Shown here: piece after piece, positions 41,501 through 52,656 of the stretch
How positions within the stretch are numbered: the stretch's first letter is position 1
Layout of the letters: each line of letters opens with the position of its first letter
Origin: Fragilaria crotonensis
Lineage: Eukaryota; Bacillariophyta; Fragilariophyceae; Fragilariales; Fragilariaceae
Assembly (NCBI GenBank): GCA_022925895.1
Contig: JAKSYS010000192.1
Span: 1-64,000 of the forward strand
Direction: 5' to 3'
DNA length: 64,000 bases
Made by a program: the position numbers and the translations under genes
The notes under the pieces: model-generated
The model's database searches: none
Seen by the model: the letters and a program-made list of their open reading frames with translations, nothing else
Told to the model about the DNA's origin: nothing

Positions 41501-41797
41501 TTTCATGAATCTTGTGACTCGATGTCTCTGTCCTGCAACAGTGTTGACCAAAGAAAGAGTAAGAAAATTTGCGCACGGGCCTATATTTGCACATATTATT
41601 ACCTTGAGCAAGAGAACCGTGGCAACAATGTTGGAGAAAACTTGCATGAGTTCAACCCAGTTCGAAATCAACAGCTCCTCTTTAAAAAGATAGAACAACT
41701 CATGAAACGATTCAAAACACATCGCTGTGCTTTGGACTTTGACATGCGGTTTGTCTTGGCAGCGTTGAAGGCGGATGATGAAGACGATGGCACCTGA
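38517..41797 (+). pseudogene. Decayed DDE-type DNA transposase
   Basis: Four successive frame segments (38,517-40,436; 40,411-41,286; 41,160-about 41,570; about 41,570-41,797) together cover one transposase-like protein. There are frame changes near 40,390-40,410, 41,250 and 41,570. The N-terminal ~430 residues are unassigned. From about residue 430 on, features of a DDE transposase family known to me from fungi and algae appear: GYYVDGHERDDV, YGQDESVFAQF (first Asp), FMFDHSQGHARKKDDALDA (second Asp), SFGGMQPKM, and PKFHCEFAGEGIEYAWAQAK (catalytic Glu). The C-terminal piece has KKIEQLMKRFKTHRCALDFD. The fold is RNase H-like as in IS630/Tc1 relatives; superfamily placement is uncertain. With at least three frameshifts it cannot encode active enzyme. 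Confidence 0.8.
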
Positions 41798-43722
41798 AGA
41801 TATGCATGCTTATTAAAGTTGCAAGGTTTGAATTTTCCGTTTCAATGTTGACCGCAGTTGCCGTCGTTACACATATTTGCTTTTGTTGTTGAATGCCTTG
41901 CCCCTGGAAATGTGTTACCTCCGATAATCACAAACATCCACATACTTTGCTATAGCGGCTTTACAAATACAAAGCACTCCTTGACTGGACCATGTTTGAC
42001 AGTATTGTAGGTTAGATTCAGCAGCAAAACCGTCGGTAAGGAGCATTGACGTCATCGCCACCAGCATACTTGACTTTCACAAGACTATTTCTCACTCTTG
42101 CTCTACTGCAATACCGATAACGATACCATGTTTGCCCTGTCATTGCTCAGGCACTGCAGTTACTGCAACAGCCAAATGATTAGCGGTCAATTTTATCATT
42201 GGATCACAAATACATTCCAACAATTTGATACCTACCCGGAAGGCAATTGTCCGAGACCTTGTTGCATACCAACCATGGAGAACTCACCCAAAGATCATTT
42301 ACTTCTGGAAACTCAACCTGAATGCCTCCGCAATTAGTCTTGATGGATAGCAAGGCTGAATTTGCTATTGCCCACACAGTACTGTACTCGTTGATGGGTT
42401 CATGTTTATAGCAGACCTTCTCGCAATCTCACTAAAAGCTGATATGCTTGTTGCAGCGTGCAGCAACAAGTGCCGACTGCTGTGAGGAATTGATGTTGAG
42501 GATCGGGAGCCATCTTGCTCAACTTGTCTGTTCTCATCTGCAAAGCAGGCAGGTCACTACTAGTAGATACTAGCGTAATTGATTTGCCCCGCCGTTGATT
42601 TGAGGGTGCCGGAGTTTTAACACATGTTGATGTCCACCTTTGGTTGGTCAATCTGCCTTGTTACAGACTTCAGGGAATGTTCCAAGTTGGATCTCAACTC
42701 CAGCAATTCTGAGCTTCAGTCTTACTTCTTCAACCGCAGGTGACGATACTTCCGCACGGAACGAGCCTGCCGAATGACTGGGGGGGGTTCACAGCTCTCC
42801 CCGTATCCTGATCCTTGCCTTTAAGTCAATCGTAATTTTGATTCTGGACACTTCTGTAGACAAGGGGCAGATTGCATATTGTTCACTTGACTTGTCGCTA
42901 CTGTCGTTGCTTGATATTTTGTTGATTGCCACAATCGACTCCTTCGCCTCCATGCTGGGCTTCAGAGATACCAGAGTATTAGATTTGACGTCTTTGCAGG
43001 ATCCAACAAAATCGCGATTGTAACGAGACGGATTTTGAGCTGACTTTTACTATAGCGATTGCTGTACTCCTGTAGAGCTAATACCACGTTGTACGTGGGG
43101 CCATCTGAAAACGAAACCAGCTGTAGAAGGTAGCAGGTATGCATACAGTTACTACGAGGTACTATACTCCTGGTTGTACATAGTTATTATGTACTCCAGT
43201 ACCAGTCGTACATGTATGTAGCCCAAAGGACCTCTCAGTCGAGTCGGTTGTGATACTATGACCACGTGCAGTCGTACTTGGACACCTTCGAAATGCGACG
43301 TGGCGACGTGGCACAAACCACAATCCCGTCTTTCGGAAGCTTTTCGACTTCCGAAGGAAGGAGAATTCAATTTCGTAAAACCGTCCTTTTTTGGTTTGCA
43401 TTGAATGGTGTACGGGACGCGACAGGAAGTCCGGTAATATGACGTTATTGGAATTCATTTCGACTGCATAGACCTCCGACGAAACATATGCACATATCAC
43501 ATATCACATCCATGAATAGCGAGTACACGTATATTCCTACGCCCAGTGCGCGAGTAAACCACGAGTACCGATTCCTCCGACACTTATTTCACACGACATC
43601 CGATAACCACAAAAAAAAACTATTGCAGAGATCACAACGCAAACCACTCTAGATTCATTCCATTTGACGAGTCGCACAGTTCACAAGCCACATAACGAGA
43701 GCTCTACAACTAGCGTACAAAA
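41798..43722. other. Gene-free region between transposase remnant and paralogue B
   Basis: 1.9 kb without a supported gene. 42,000-42,480 is AT-rich and probably transposon-flank debris. A run of nine G bases lies near 42,780. Frames at 42,406-42,651 and 43,162-43,500 minus show no domain. GTAC tetramers cluster near 43,150-43,220. Confidence 0.4.
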
Positions 43723-44166
43723 ATGTCAGATCATTCCTTTGATGACCAATCTTCCAGTGACGAGCGATTTCGTCATTCCGCATCATCGTTGTCGTCTTGT
43801 TCCGATGCACTTGCATCATCCCGTGTTCAGTTTTCGACAGTTTCCATTCGTCGATACGCCCGTACCATATCGGACCATCCCGAAGCGCGGGGTGTTCCCA
43901 TTGGCATTGATTGGGACTATTTGGAAGAGTCACCCTTGACGCTGGACGATTACGAAACGCAGAAACGAGTCGTGGATTCTACCAAACGAAAGCCAGGCTT
44001 GCGCCTCACATCGATTACACGAGAAAACGTGCTCAAACATGTCTGGGGATATTCTTCCGCGGAACTGCTCAAGGCCGAACAGGAGGCAAGAAAGGTATCG
44101 AGATTGCGCCAGCGATCAGCAAGAGGAGGTTGGGTCGAATCGATGAGGATTCAATTGGGAGTTTAG
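43723..44166 (+). CDS. Small protein of a diatom-type family (paralogue B)
   Basis: This is a 147-residue single-exon protein with start context AAAATGTCA. The Ser/Asp-rich N-terminus is followed by VQFSTVSIRRYARTISDHP, GVPIGIDWDY, LDDYE, a basic stretch, LTSITRENVLKH, and a final helix with ELLKAEQEARK. It is a paralogue of the 37,170 gene but lacks its ~45-residue Lys-rich extension. The two copies flank the transposase remnant in the same orientation, consistent with a tandem duplication later split by insertion. Function unknown. Confidence 0.75.
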   Translation: MSDHSFDDQSSSDERFRHSASSLSSCSDALASSRVQFSTVSIRRYARTISDHPEARGVPIGIDWDYLEESPLTLDDYETQKRVVDSTKRKPGLRLTSITRENVLKHVWGYSSAELLKAEQEARKVSRLRQRSARGGWVESMRIQLGV

Positions 44167-44642
44167 CGTTGTGGAAGGGGTACCATTTAGCAGCTTATTG
44201 TGGACATGCTGTACACTACCGCATGGAATTGATGAGGTGTGAAGCATGTTCTGGCAGATTTCAGAGGAGTGACATGAGTTATGAAGGTACTCTTATTCTT
44301 GCCTAAATGCGCAGGAATGTATCAACCATGATGACATTTTTGGATTATGTATCGGAGAATTCACGATCAGTCCTCATTCCATGATGTGATCCCGTCCATG
44401 GATCATGGAAATGTGAAGAGATGTGATGATAATATAATGACAAAATTAGCATGAGAAGCGATGCATGGGCTTTGGATTACATAGATAGTTTGCATTACGA
44501 TTCAACAGCTCTAATAGAAATGTAAGGAGATGTAATGGATACATAATGACAACATCAGCATGAGAAGCGTTGCATTGGCTTTGGATTAGATAGATAGCAT
44601 TAACATTCAACATCTCTACTCCAAAACACTTGCAACCCTTTA
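44167..44642. other. Convergent spacer with an imperfect duplication
   Basis: Two copies of about 60 bases around ATAATGACAA(A/C)ATTAGCATGAGAAGCGATGCATGGGCTTTGGATTA lie at 44,433-44,482 and 44,541-44,590. They are a short local duplication downstream of both genes. Confidence 0.55.
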
Positions 44643-45590
44643 TTAAGCCTTGATGACAATTTCTGGCACCACCACTCCGCGAGGTGATGCCTGCGATGAC
44701 GACAAATCCACATTCTTGGTTGGCGCATCGGCGAACGAAGGAAGCATCAAGTGCTTGTTGAAGTCTGGCACTTCCGTGGTGTTCCCCTCCTTCGTTGAAA
44801 TAGTAGTAGTAGTTGCAAGGTTGGACAACGTCAACCGAGCTTTCTTGGAACAAGGCAGAAGCGTAGTTGTTGATAATGTTGCTTCTCCATCGCGTTTGCG
44901 ATGATGATGCTGATGTTGATGGGAGTACTGTTGCGCTGCCAAGGCATCCGCGTGTCCCAAGACCTGCGCAAACAAGGCAGTCGCCATCGACCCCCGTTCC
45001 GACACTTGTCTCAATCGGTCTTCCAACGAGCAGCTTGCGGTGGTTTCGGACGATGCGCACCATTCGTAGTAGTCACGTTGAATGGAAAGGACGGCTTGTC
45101 GCACATACTGTCGTCGCTTGGCACGTTCCAACCGTACCGTGCAGACGGAATGAAATTCCAATCCACGCCAAGAGGGATGAGTGGCACGTGCCAATCGAGC
45201 GGCCAAATGATGTAATTGTGTAGGATGATGCTGTGATAAGTGCTGCTGTATGATGGTATCATCTTGTGTCTTTGTCAGACTCTCAGGGTTGGTATTCGCC
45301 ATCGTTGCAATAGAACTTCCACAACACTGCAAATATGCAGCAAGCAACGTATTGGAATAAGAGGATGGATGGTGTAGGTTGGCAGAATGGTCCGCTCGGA
45401 CTGTCATTGCCTTTTTCAAAGAACAATACTTTATATACAAGAGATCGTCACTAGAATACCAATGTTCTTCCTTTGGTATCTGTTGTTCATGTTGAGGAGA
45501 ATGATCCTCCTCTGGTTCCACGAGGTGGTGCGTTTCGGTTGTGGGATTAAAGCTCACAGACTTCAATTTGCGTTTATTCGTCATGTTCAT
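44643..45590 (-). CDS. Unknown protein of a diatom-type family (KxVSFNP start, RGLE core)
   Basis: I place the start at 45,590, giving 315 residues (MNMTNKRKLKSVSFNP). The frame extends up to 45,734, but those residues come from a (GTT/GTA)-type low-complexity leader (TATTTTATATT) and look like 5' UTR. The protein has WYSSDDLLYIKYCSLKKA near residue 45, a Gln/His-rich middle, and SWRGLEFHSVCTVRLERAKRR followed by VRQAVLSIQRDYYEW (about 140-185). This order (VSFxP, WYxxxDxxxIK, RGLE, R-rich helix) is one I recall from many small diatom proteins of unknown function. The C-terminal 100 residues are Ser/Thr/His-rich and likely disordered. It converges with paralogue B. Confidence 0.7.
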   Translation of the reverse strand: MNMTNKRKLKSVSFNPTTETHHLVEPEEDHSPQHEQQIPKEEHWYSSDDLLYIKYCSLKKAMTVRADHSANLHHPSSYSNTLLAAYLQCCGSSIATMANTNPESLTKTQDDTIIQQHLSQHHPTQLHHLAARLARATHPSWRGLEFHSVCTVRLERAKRRQYVRQAVLSIQRDYYEWCASSETTASCSLEDRLRQVSERGSMATALFAQVLGHADALAAQQYSHQHQHHHRKRDGEATLSTTTLLPCSKKARLTLSNLATTTTISTKEGNTTEVPDFNKHLMLPSFADAPTKNVDLSSSQASPRGVVVPEIVIKA

Positions 45591-45885
45591 TTTATGTACA
45601 GAGTATGCTATGTATGTTGATGCAGTTGTTCTTGTAGTAGCTGTAGCTGTTGTTGTTGTAGCTGTATGTATGGTGTAGCTGTTGTAATGGAGAAGAAAGC
45701 TTGATTTTCGTGAACGAATTGTTGTGAGTTTCACTTGCGTATGCTACCTGCTAGAATTCTCCGAAGAGAGAACGTGAAAGCATGGAGTATTTCTATTACT
45801 GCATGCCGACTCTACTACCGGGAGACGATGACTCCGTAAGGTTTAGTGCCTGGTTTTGTTCCTATTTCTTCTGTTTCACAACCGG

Positions 45886-45913
45886 TTTTCTAGGTGATTC
45901 GCAACCTAGAAAA
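45886..45913. repeat. Hairpin with 10-base stem
   Basis: TTTTCTAGGT, then GATTCGCA, then ACCTAGAAAA: a perfect 10-base stem. It shares the CTAGGTGA motif with the hairpins at 48,181 and 48,297. Confidence 0.6.
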
Positions 45914-47564
45914 TGCTGGTACAAACCCTACATACGCACATTCTGTCACGGATGGGCAATCTTCACCCTCGTCGCGTACAAGAGTACAAGGAGTTGTACT
46001 CGCAACTCGCAACTCGTACTGGAGTACAAGTACAACGGAATTCTCCTACTCCAGTGCTTTATGGGCAGAGAACGACATGTAACCGACGCGATGCCCAAGT
46101 ACAGTACCTTGTACAACGTAGTACAATACTGCGTGTTGAGTACTTGCTGGAGTACAGAACTCCAGTAATACGGTAATGCTGTAGCTCATGGTACAAGGTA
46201 CTACATTACTGGTACTCCAGCACAATTCTAGCTCTTAGCAAGACACTGCAAAACAATTTTTCACCGAATCAGCTGTTCTAGGATTATAATAAAACCCCAA
46301 TGCCCTAGAAAAACCAGGTGATTCAATGCCTGAAAAAGCCCTAGTATGTTGAAATGCCAGTTAGATTGACTAGTCAGAAACTAAAAAGGGGAAAAACTAA
46401 TCGAAAAGGGAAAAGATGCCCATACATAGCATTGTAAATGGTAACAGATTCACCAGCATTGTGTTGGTCTTTTGGGCTTAATTGCAACAATGCATGTTCC
46501 TTCCCCATGGTTTTCAGACAAACAAGTGCCTTTCAATAATAGAAAAGATGAGGAAGGTACTAGTTGAGCTCAGCAGCAATAGCTGCCCTGCCTGAGTGAA
46601 TTGAGCAAACTTTAGCCGCCAGGAGTTGCAGTTAGTTATGATGATGAATCTGATCATCACATAGTAATGGTATATCAGTTCCCTTTACTTTACTAAATGA
46701 AAGGAATGTGAGAGTTTGCATGGAGATTATAAATTGTTGCTGATTGGCAACAAGCACCCCCAATTGAACTGACCAATTATTGTCGGACACAAATTGCATT
46801 TAGCTTGAGAACTGTTAGTTCCAGGGGCTCATGCATCCAGTATTTTCTACAAAACCAGGTATGAGCCCTTTACTTGTCATGGAAGTGAAGACATTGGATG
46901 GCATGATGATTTTTCACCTGCTTGAGAGCTGTGTTGTATCTTTGAACTACCACGCCAAGATGTTGATTCATTGAGGCCATATGAACTAGGTAAGTAAATG
47001 AGGAGCATGTCTACTAGTAAGTGAGGAAGTAGTATAAAGCAATGAACATGTGGCTGGTGTCTGCCTCCAACATCATGCGACTTACCATGGTGAGACCAAG
47101 TCAGATTGATAGGAACAATGAATCACAAAATCTGGCGCATCAATGTTTGGTTCTGTTGAATGTGCACTATAAACAAGATACAGGATTACCTTTAATTTAC
47201 CTTTATTTACTTTTCTTAACATTGGCAGAACCAAGTTAAAGGACAGGAGCAGTACAGCCATACTTACCTCCACTGTTTCCTGGTTCTTTGTATTGTTGCT
47301 TATCTTTAATATGCATTTAAAAAATTTACATCACCCAGAATTCTTCAGCAATAACCACTTGAAAAGCTCTTCAAAATGTGCTTCTCATATGGTCTCAAGA
47401 AGTCGAATCGACAAAATCCAAAAAGGTGTTCCATAGATCATTTCTCTTCTAACAGTAGGTTGTAAGGGTAATTAAATTATCCTGCACGTCCCAAAGCCTT
47501 CTGTCAATGATAGCTATGGTACCTTAGAGACCCTGTCATGGCTTTCAGTGTTGATCTTGTTTCC

Positions 47565-47792
47565 GGGAGCCCGTGTATGTCCCCTAATCGAGCCGGCCAT
47601 GACCTGCAGTAGCGTACGGGAGTACTGAGTTCTACTTAGTACTGGTACAGTGTCCGGTATTTCTATCCTCAGAGGAGCAGTCTGAGATTCGTAGGTAAAG
47701 TTGATGTGTAACTTAACTTGCAATATAATTTATAAAGTTGATTTTTTTAGAAACGCTCGATCGGCTCGATTAGGGGACATACACGGCCTCCC
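47565..47792. mobile_element. Short inverted-repeat element (MITE-like)
   Basis: The left arm, 47,565-47,595, begins GGGAGCCCGTGTATGTCCCC and continues TAATCGAGCCG. The right arm, 47,762-47,792, is its reverse complement with one mismatch. The 166 bases between encode nothing. I see no clear target-site duplication. The arm sequence recurs at 8,767-8,786, so it is dispersed. Confidence 0.6.
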
Positions 47793-48180
47793 AGTCCATC
47801 CCTGCATCTAGTCACTGTTAGCAATATCAAACCAGCAGGGTAGTAGTGGACACGCTACTGTGGTACTGAAACTCCGAGTACGAGTGTTTAGTGCAGCATT
47901 CGTACTCTACCGGCAGTACTGTAGCAGTACTACAATAGCCGACAAAGATACTGCACTGCATAGTGCCACTCGGAGTACAATACTACCGGTAGTTTACTAC
48001 CGCAGTACTGTACTGTAGTCCAGGGCTCCGTATCGGTACTGTTGAGTAAAGTAGAACCCAAACCTTACTGATCCATTGTGGTGGTGTTGTTTATTCGTGA
48101 TTCAGGCGGTGAATACGCAGACGTAGAAAAAATCGAAGATCGACTGACTTTTGAATGGTGTATGAAAAATGTTGTGTCAA

Positions 48181-48320
48181 TTCTAGGTGATATGTCACCT
48201 AGAATACCCTTTCTTCCAGGGAAGAAAAAGCCTGGTACACCTGTACCCAATATTCTACGCACGGATTTTTTTTCTGATCGATCATCCCCGGTATTCCATA
48301 GGTGACAAATCACCTAGAAT
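48181..48320. repeat. Pair of TAGGTGA hairpins
   Basis: TTCTAGGTGATATGTCACCTAGAA-like sequence at 48,181-48,204, and TAGGTGACAAATCACCTA near 48,298-48,316, followed by another half site (ATCACCTAGAATTC) near 48,342. The repeated palindrome suggests transposon ends or a protein-binding array. Confidence 0.5.
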
Positions 48321-49479
48321 GACCGTGGTGGGCAGTTGGTATCACCTAGAATTCCCGTTCTTCTCTCACGTCTGAACGTGTCAAAAAAGGCAGCACCACA
48401 AGACTGCTTCCGAGGTTGAAGGCAGATGGTACTACGTACTGTACGACACCTATCATACCTGCAGCCTTCCTTTGGGAAGTTGCAACGTTTCCGAATTTCG
48501 AATCTTCCGATCGACGTCAGATTCCCTTAAATCCAAAACGATTGGTTGATGTGCATTCGCGATGGTGACGTACGAGCAACGACGGACGTAACGAACTACC
48601 GGTAGTACCCCGGTACTTGTACCAGGTTACACATTGGGTGATGAAATGAAGGACAACGGATTCCTAGAGTACTCGATCCTCCGGGTACAGTACGCCGTAT
48701 TTGAATGTACAGAATGATGAAGTTTTGGCGAATTACTATGGCATAAAAACAATGAATACTGTAGTACCGGTACTACGTCCAATGTTGGTCTATCGGTAGC
48801 ATACAGTACAGGTCGCATACGGTATGAGGTATGATATGCATCTCGCCGGTTTGGTCTGTAGACTTCGATAACGGGAGGAAGAATGACATGCTACTGGTAT
48901 ATGGTACTGGTACTGCAAATTATGCATACACCTTTCGGATGAGAAACGAGTACATGTACTGTACCGACTATCACAATCACACGTACAGTACTGTGTAGTT
49001 GAATGACAAACCATTTATTCCGGGACTGTGGGACAGGCCGTATTGGAGATCGGAGTACGACGAATTGCATCTGGTACTACAGTACAGTAGAAGAACCAAG
49101 TACCTAGTTTGTACAGAGTCACATTACTCCGAGTTCTATGTACTGTCGTACCGTATACTAAGTACCAGGTACTGTTACTTTTACTTATGTGAATGAGCAA
49201 CGATGACGTAATTTCTGACGTAGTTCCTCCACACGTCATCGTACATTGGTGTTACGAGGTATGACTAGCCTCTAATTACCAATTACTCCGTGTACTCCGG
49301 AGTACTGCAGTACAATATGGAGTAAAACGTATACGACAAGAGCCGTTGTTACTGGTATCATACGGGTTGGCGAGGCCTGCCGTCCGCGTCACAGTGTGAA
49401 GTGCGAAAAGTGGGAAAAGTGATGGTCGCATATACGCTCCCATCATTTTCTCAAGATTAGCGTTACGTGAACGACCACC

Positions 49480-50795
<1,316 letters not shown>

Positions 50796-51078
50796 ATTAA
50801 TGGATTTTAAAATCTGGAAATGTGTCTACTACTTGAAGTCTACGATTCTCGAATGGTAATGCTCTATGCAGCTGTTCTTCTTTGCCACGAAAGCGAGGCA
50901 TTTACGTGTTGAGTTTTTCGTAGTGTGGTGACTTGTACATTCGATACGATTTTCCCTTTAAAAAAAGCACAGGACTTTCTCATGAGCTTTCCCTCACACC
51001 GAACATATCGCGATGACTATGTTGTACCGGTACTCCATAACGTATATAAATGAAATAGTTCTACACTACCTGGTCGTC

Positions 51079-52656
51079 TCATTGATCGAGTCGAGCACCA
51101 AAGGTTTTGAATTCTTGCAATTGCAAGGACAGGGCTGACAAGTCCTGCGAGAGTTCTGTTTCCAAAATGGACAAGGGTTGCTTTGCGGCAGTAGACGTTA
51201 CCGTCGTCATCATCATCAATCCAGCGTTACTACTATTGCCAACCCCATTGAGCGCCGATGGAAAGTCTTCTTCGTCCATCTCGACGGCAAATGGCATGTC
51301 GTCTTCGTCGGCATCGTGATCTGAGTTGTGGTTACAGTCATTGAAATTGGCATCCTCATCCTCGTAGGCTGCTGGCATACTGGAATGACGCATCCATTCG
51401 GAATCTCCGAGGGAGGAAAAAGCAGTCGCGTTGACACGAAAGGGTGAGGAGTGTAACAGATCCAGTGACGATGGCATTTGCTCTGTGGGCAGAGTACACA
51501 GTTCTTCCGGCTTGGATAATTGTCGTGGAAGGTTGGAAAAGGGTGGTGTGTGGTTAGAGCGCATTGGTGGGGGGAGGAGGAAACCCAGGGTCGGCGGTGT
51601 CGAAGACAAGAGTGCTGGTGCGGTCGGCGGGGTTGCAGAAAAGAGCATAGGACTGTGAGATATTGGTGCAGCATATTGCATGGGTGTAGATGTGTTGTTG
51701 TAAGCGTAGGTGGGTGGATCATGTAGGGCTGCACGGCGGGAAAGACTTGAATGTGAGCGTGTGTGAGTACGAGTTTCTTCATGGGCGTGATCGGAATGGT
51801 CTTCGACGTTGGAATATGTCTTCTTTAGTAACCCAGCACGGTCAAAGGAACCAACGCGGTTGCGTTGGTGGTGGTTAGCACCATTGTTGTGCTGTTGGTG
51901 GTGGTTGTGATTGTTGGGTGAGATATAATACTCTCTGTTGGGGGCGCTTTTGGCAAAGGTTGAAGTTGGTGAAGGCGTAGATCTCGTATGGGCAGACTGT
52001 ATCGGAATAGGTTTCGTGGTTGGCTTCTGAACGTTTGGTGCATACCAAACTCTCCACAAAAGCAATCCATAAGGAGTTGGAACTTCCTTACTGGTGACAT
52101 GAATGAAGTTCGGAGTATGTACTGGTCCTTCACATACTTCCAGTCTGTATTGAAGTGATGGTCCTCGCAGGGCAAACGATGGCAACATGCGAGTCCAACA
52201 ATAGAGAGTCCTCAACCAAATAACCAACTTCTTGCAGACCTGACGCAGTTGGACTATCGGATCGCCAAACAGCGGTTGCGATTGCTGCTGCAAGTACTCC
52301 AACGACCATCGTTCCACCAGCACATGATTCGCATAAACATCCAATCGTAAAGGTAAATGCAAAGAATGACGATGGTGCTGGAGAGCCTGCCGAATCTCCG
52401 CAATTTCAGGCACTTGCAGATTAAACCTTGCCGAAAGAGTCGGCGTCGCTGTCGACATAGTAGCCGCTTGCTGGGTCAGATTCGACATTGCGCTTCCCAT
52501 CCCAGGTCCAGCAACATGCTGGCCGTTGTTGTTATTGTTATAATGCAACGACGGACATCGCGCAAACACAATGATTTCGGCCGCCTTTGCCATGGCTTCG
52601 AATATAACTTGGTCGCATTTGGCACGGGGTCCAGATGCTCCGGAGGACGAGGACAT
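51079..52656 (-). CDS. ATG13: Autophagy-related protein 13 (HORMA domain)
   Basis: This is a 525-residue single-exon protein. Residues about 10-207 fit the Atg13 N-terminal HORMA domain: CDQVIFEAMAKAAEIIVFAR, RFNLQVPEIAEIR, PLRLDVYANHVLVERWSLEY (about 102-121), then VCKKLVIWLRTLYCWTRMLP (about 140-159), and TPYGLLLWRVWYAP (about 194-207). The rest is a disordered tail rich in Ser, Thr, His and Pro, as in other Atg13 proteins, which carries the Atg1- and Atg17-binding sites and phosphorylation sites in yeast. It is a regulatory subunit of the Atg1/ULK kinase complex that starts autophagy. The insertion at residues 38-75 in the HORMA domain is low-complexity. The 3' end converges on GAPC, 283 bases away. 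Confidence 0.85.
   Translation of the reverse strand: MSSSSGASGPRAKCDQVIFEAMAKAAEIIVFARCPSLHYNNNNNGQHVAGPGMGSAMSNLTQQAATMSTATPTLSARFNLQVPEIAEIRQALQHHRHSLHLPLRLDVYANHVLVERWSLEYLQQQSQPLFGDPIVQLRQVCKKLVIWLRTLYCWTRMLPSFALRGPSLQYRLEVCEGPVHTPNFIHVTSKEVPTPYGLLLWRVWYAPNVQKPTTKPIPIQSAHTRSTPSPTSTFAKSAPNREYYISPNNHNHHQQHNNGANHHQRNRVGSFDRAGLLKKTYSNVEDHSDHAHEETRTHTRSHSSLSRRAALHDPPTYAYNNTSTPMQYAAPISHSPMLFSATPPTAPALLSSTPPTLGFLLPPPMRSNHTPPFSNLPRQLSKPEELCTLPTEQMPSSLDLLHSSPFRVNATAFSSLGDSEWMRHSSMPAAYEDEDANFNDCNHNSDHDADEDDMPFAVEMDEEDFPSALNGVGNSSNAGLMMMTTVTSTAAKQPLSILETELSQDLSALSLQLQEFKTFGARLDQ

Larger units (their letters stand above)
45591..49479. other. 3.9-kb gene-free, repeat-rich spacer upstream of GAPDH
   Basis: No supported gene is present. 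It holds a GTAC-dense tract (45,960-46,220; about 15 GTAC in 240 bases by eye), a CpG-poor AT-rich segment (about 46,380-47,400), a short inverted-repeat element (47,565-47,792), a second GTAC tract (47,870-48,030), hairpins around TAGGTGA...TCACCTA (48,181-48,320) and a third GTAC tract (48,740-49,330). It probably consists of decayed mobile elements. Confidence 0.5.

Noticed and set aside
45591-45734. N-terminal extension of the 44,643-45,590 gene
   Set aside because: It is a Thr/Ala low-complexity translation of a GTT/GTA-rich leader; the family-type start KRKLKSVSFNP begins after the Met at 45,590.
46230-47500. Short open frames in AT-rich spacer
   Set aside because: All below 70 codons, no domain, no start context and CpG-poor composition of decayed repeats.
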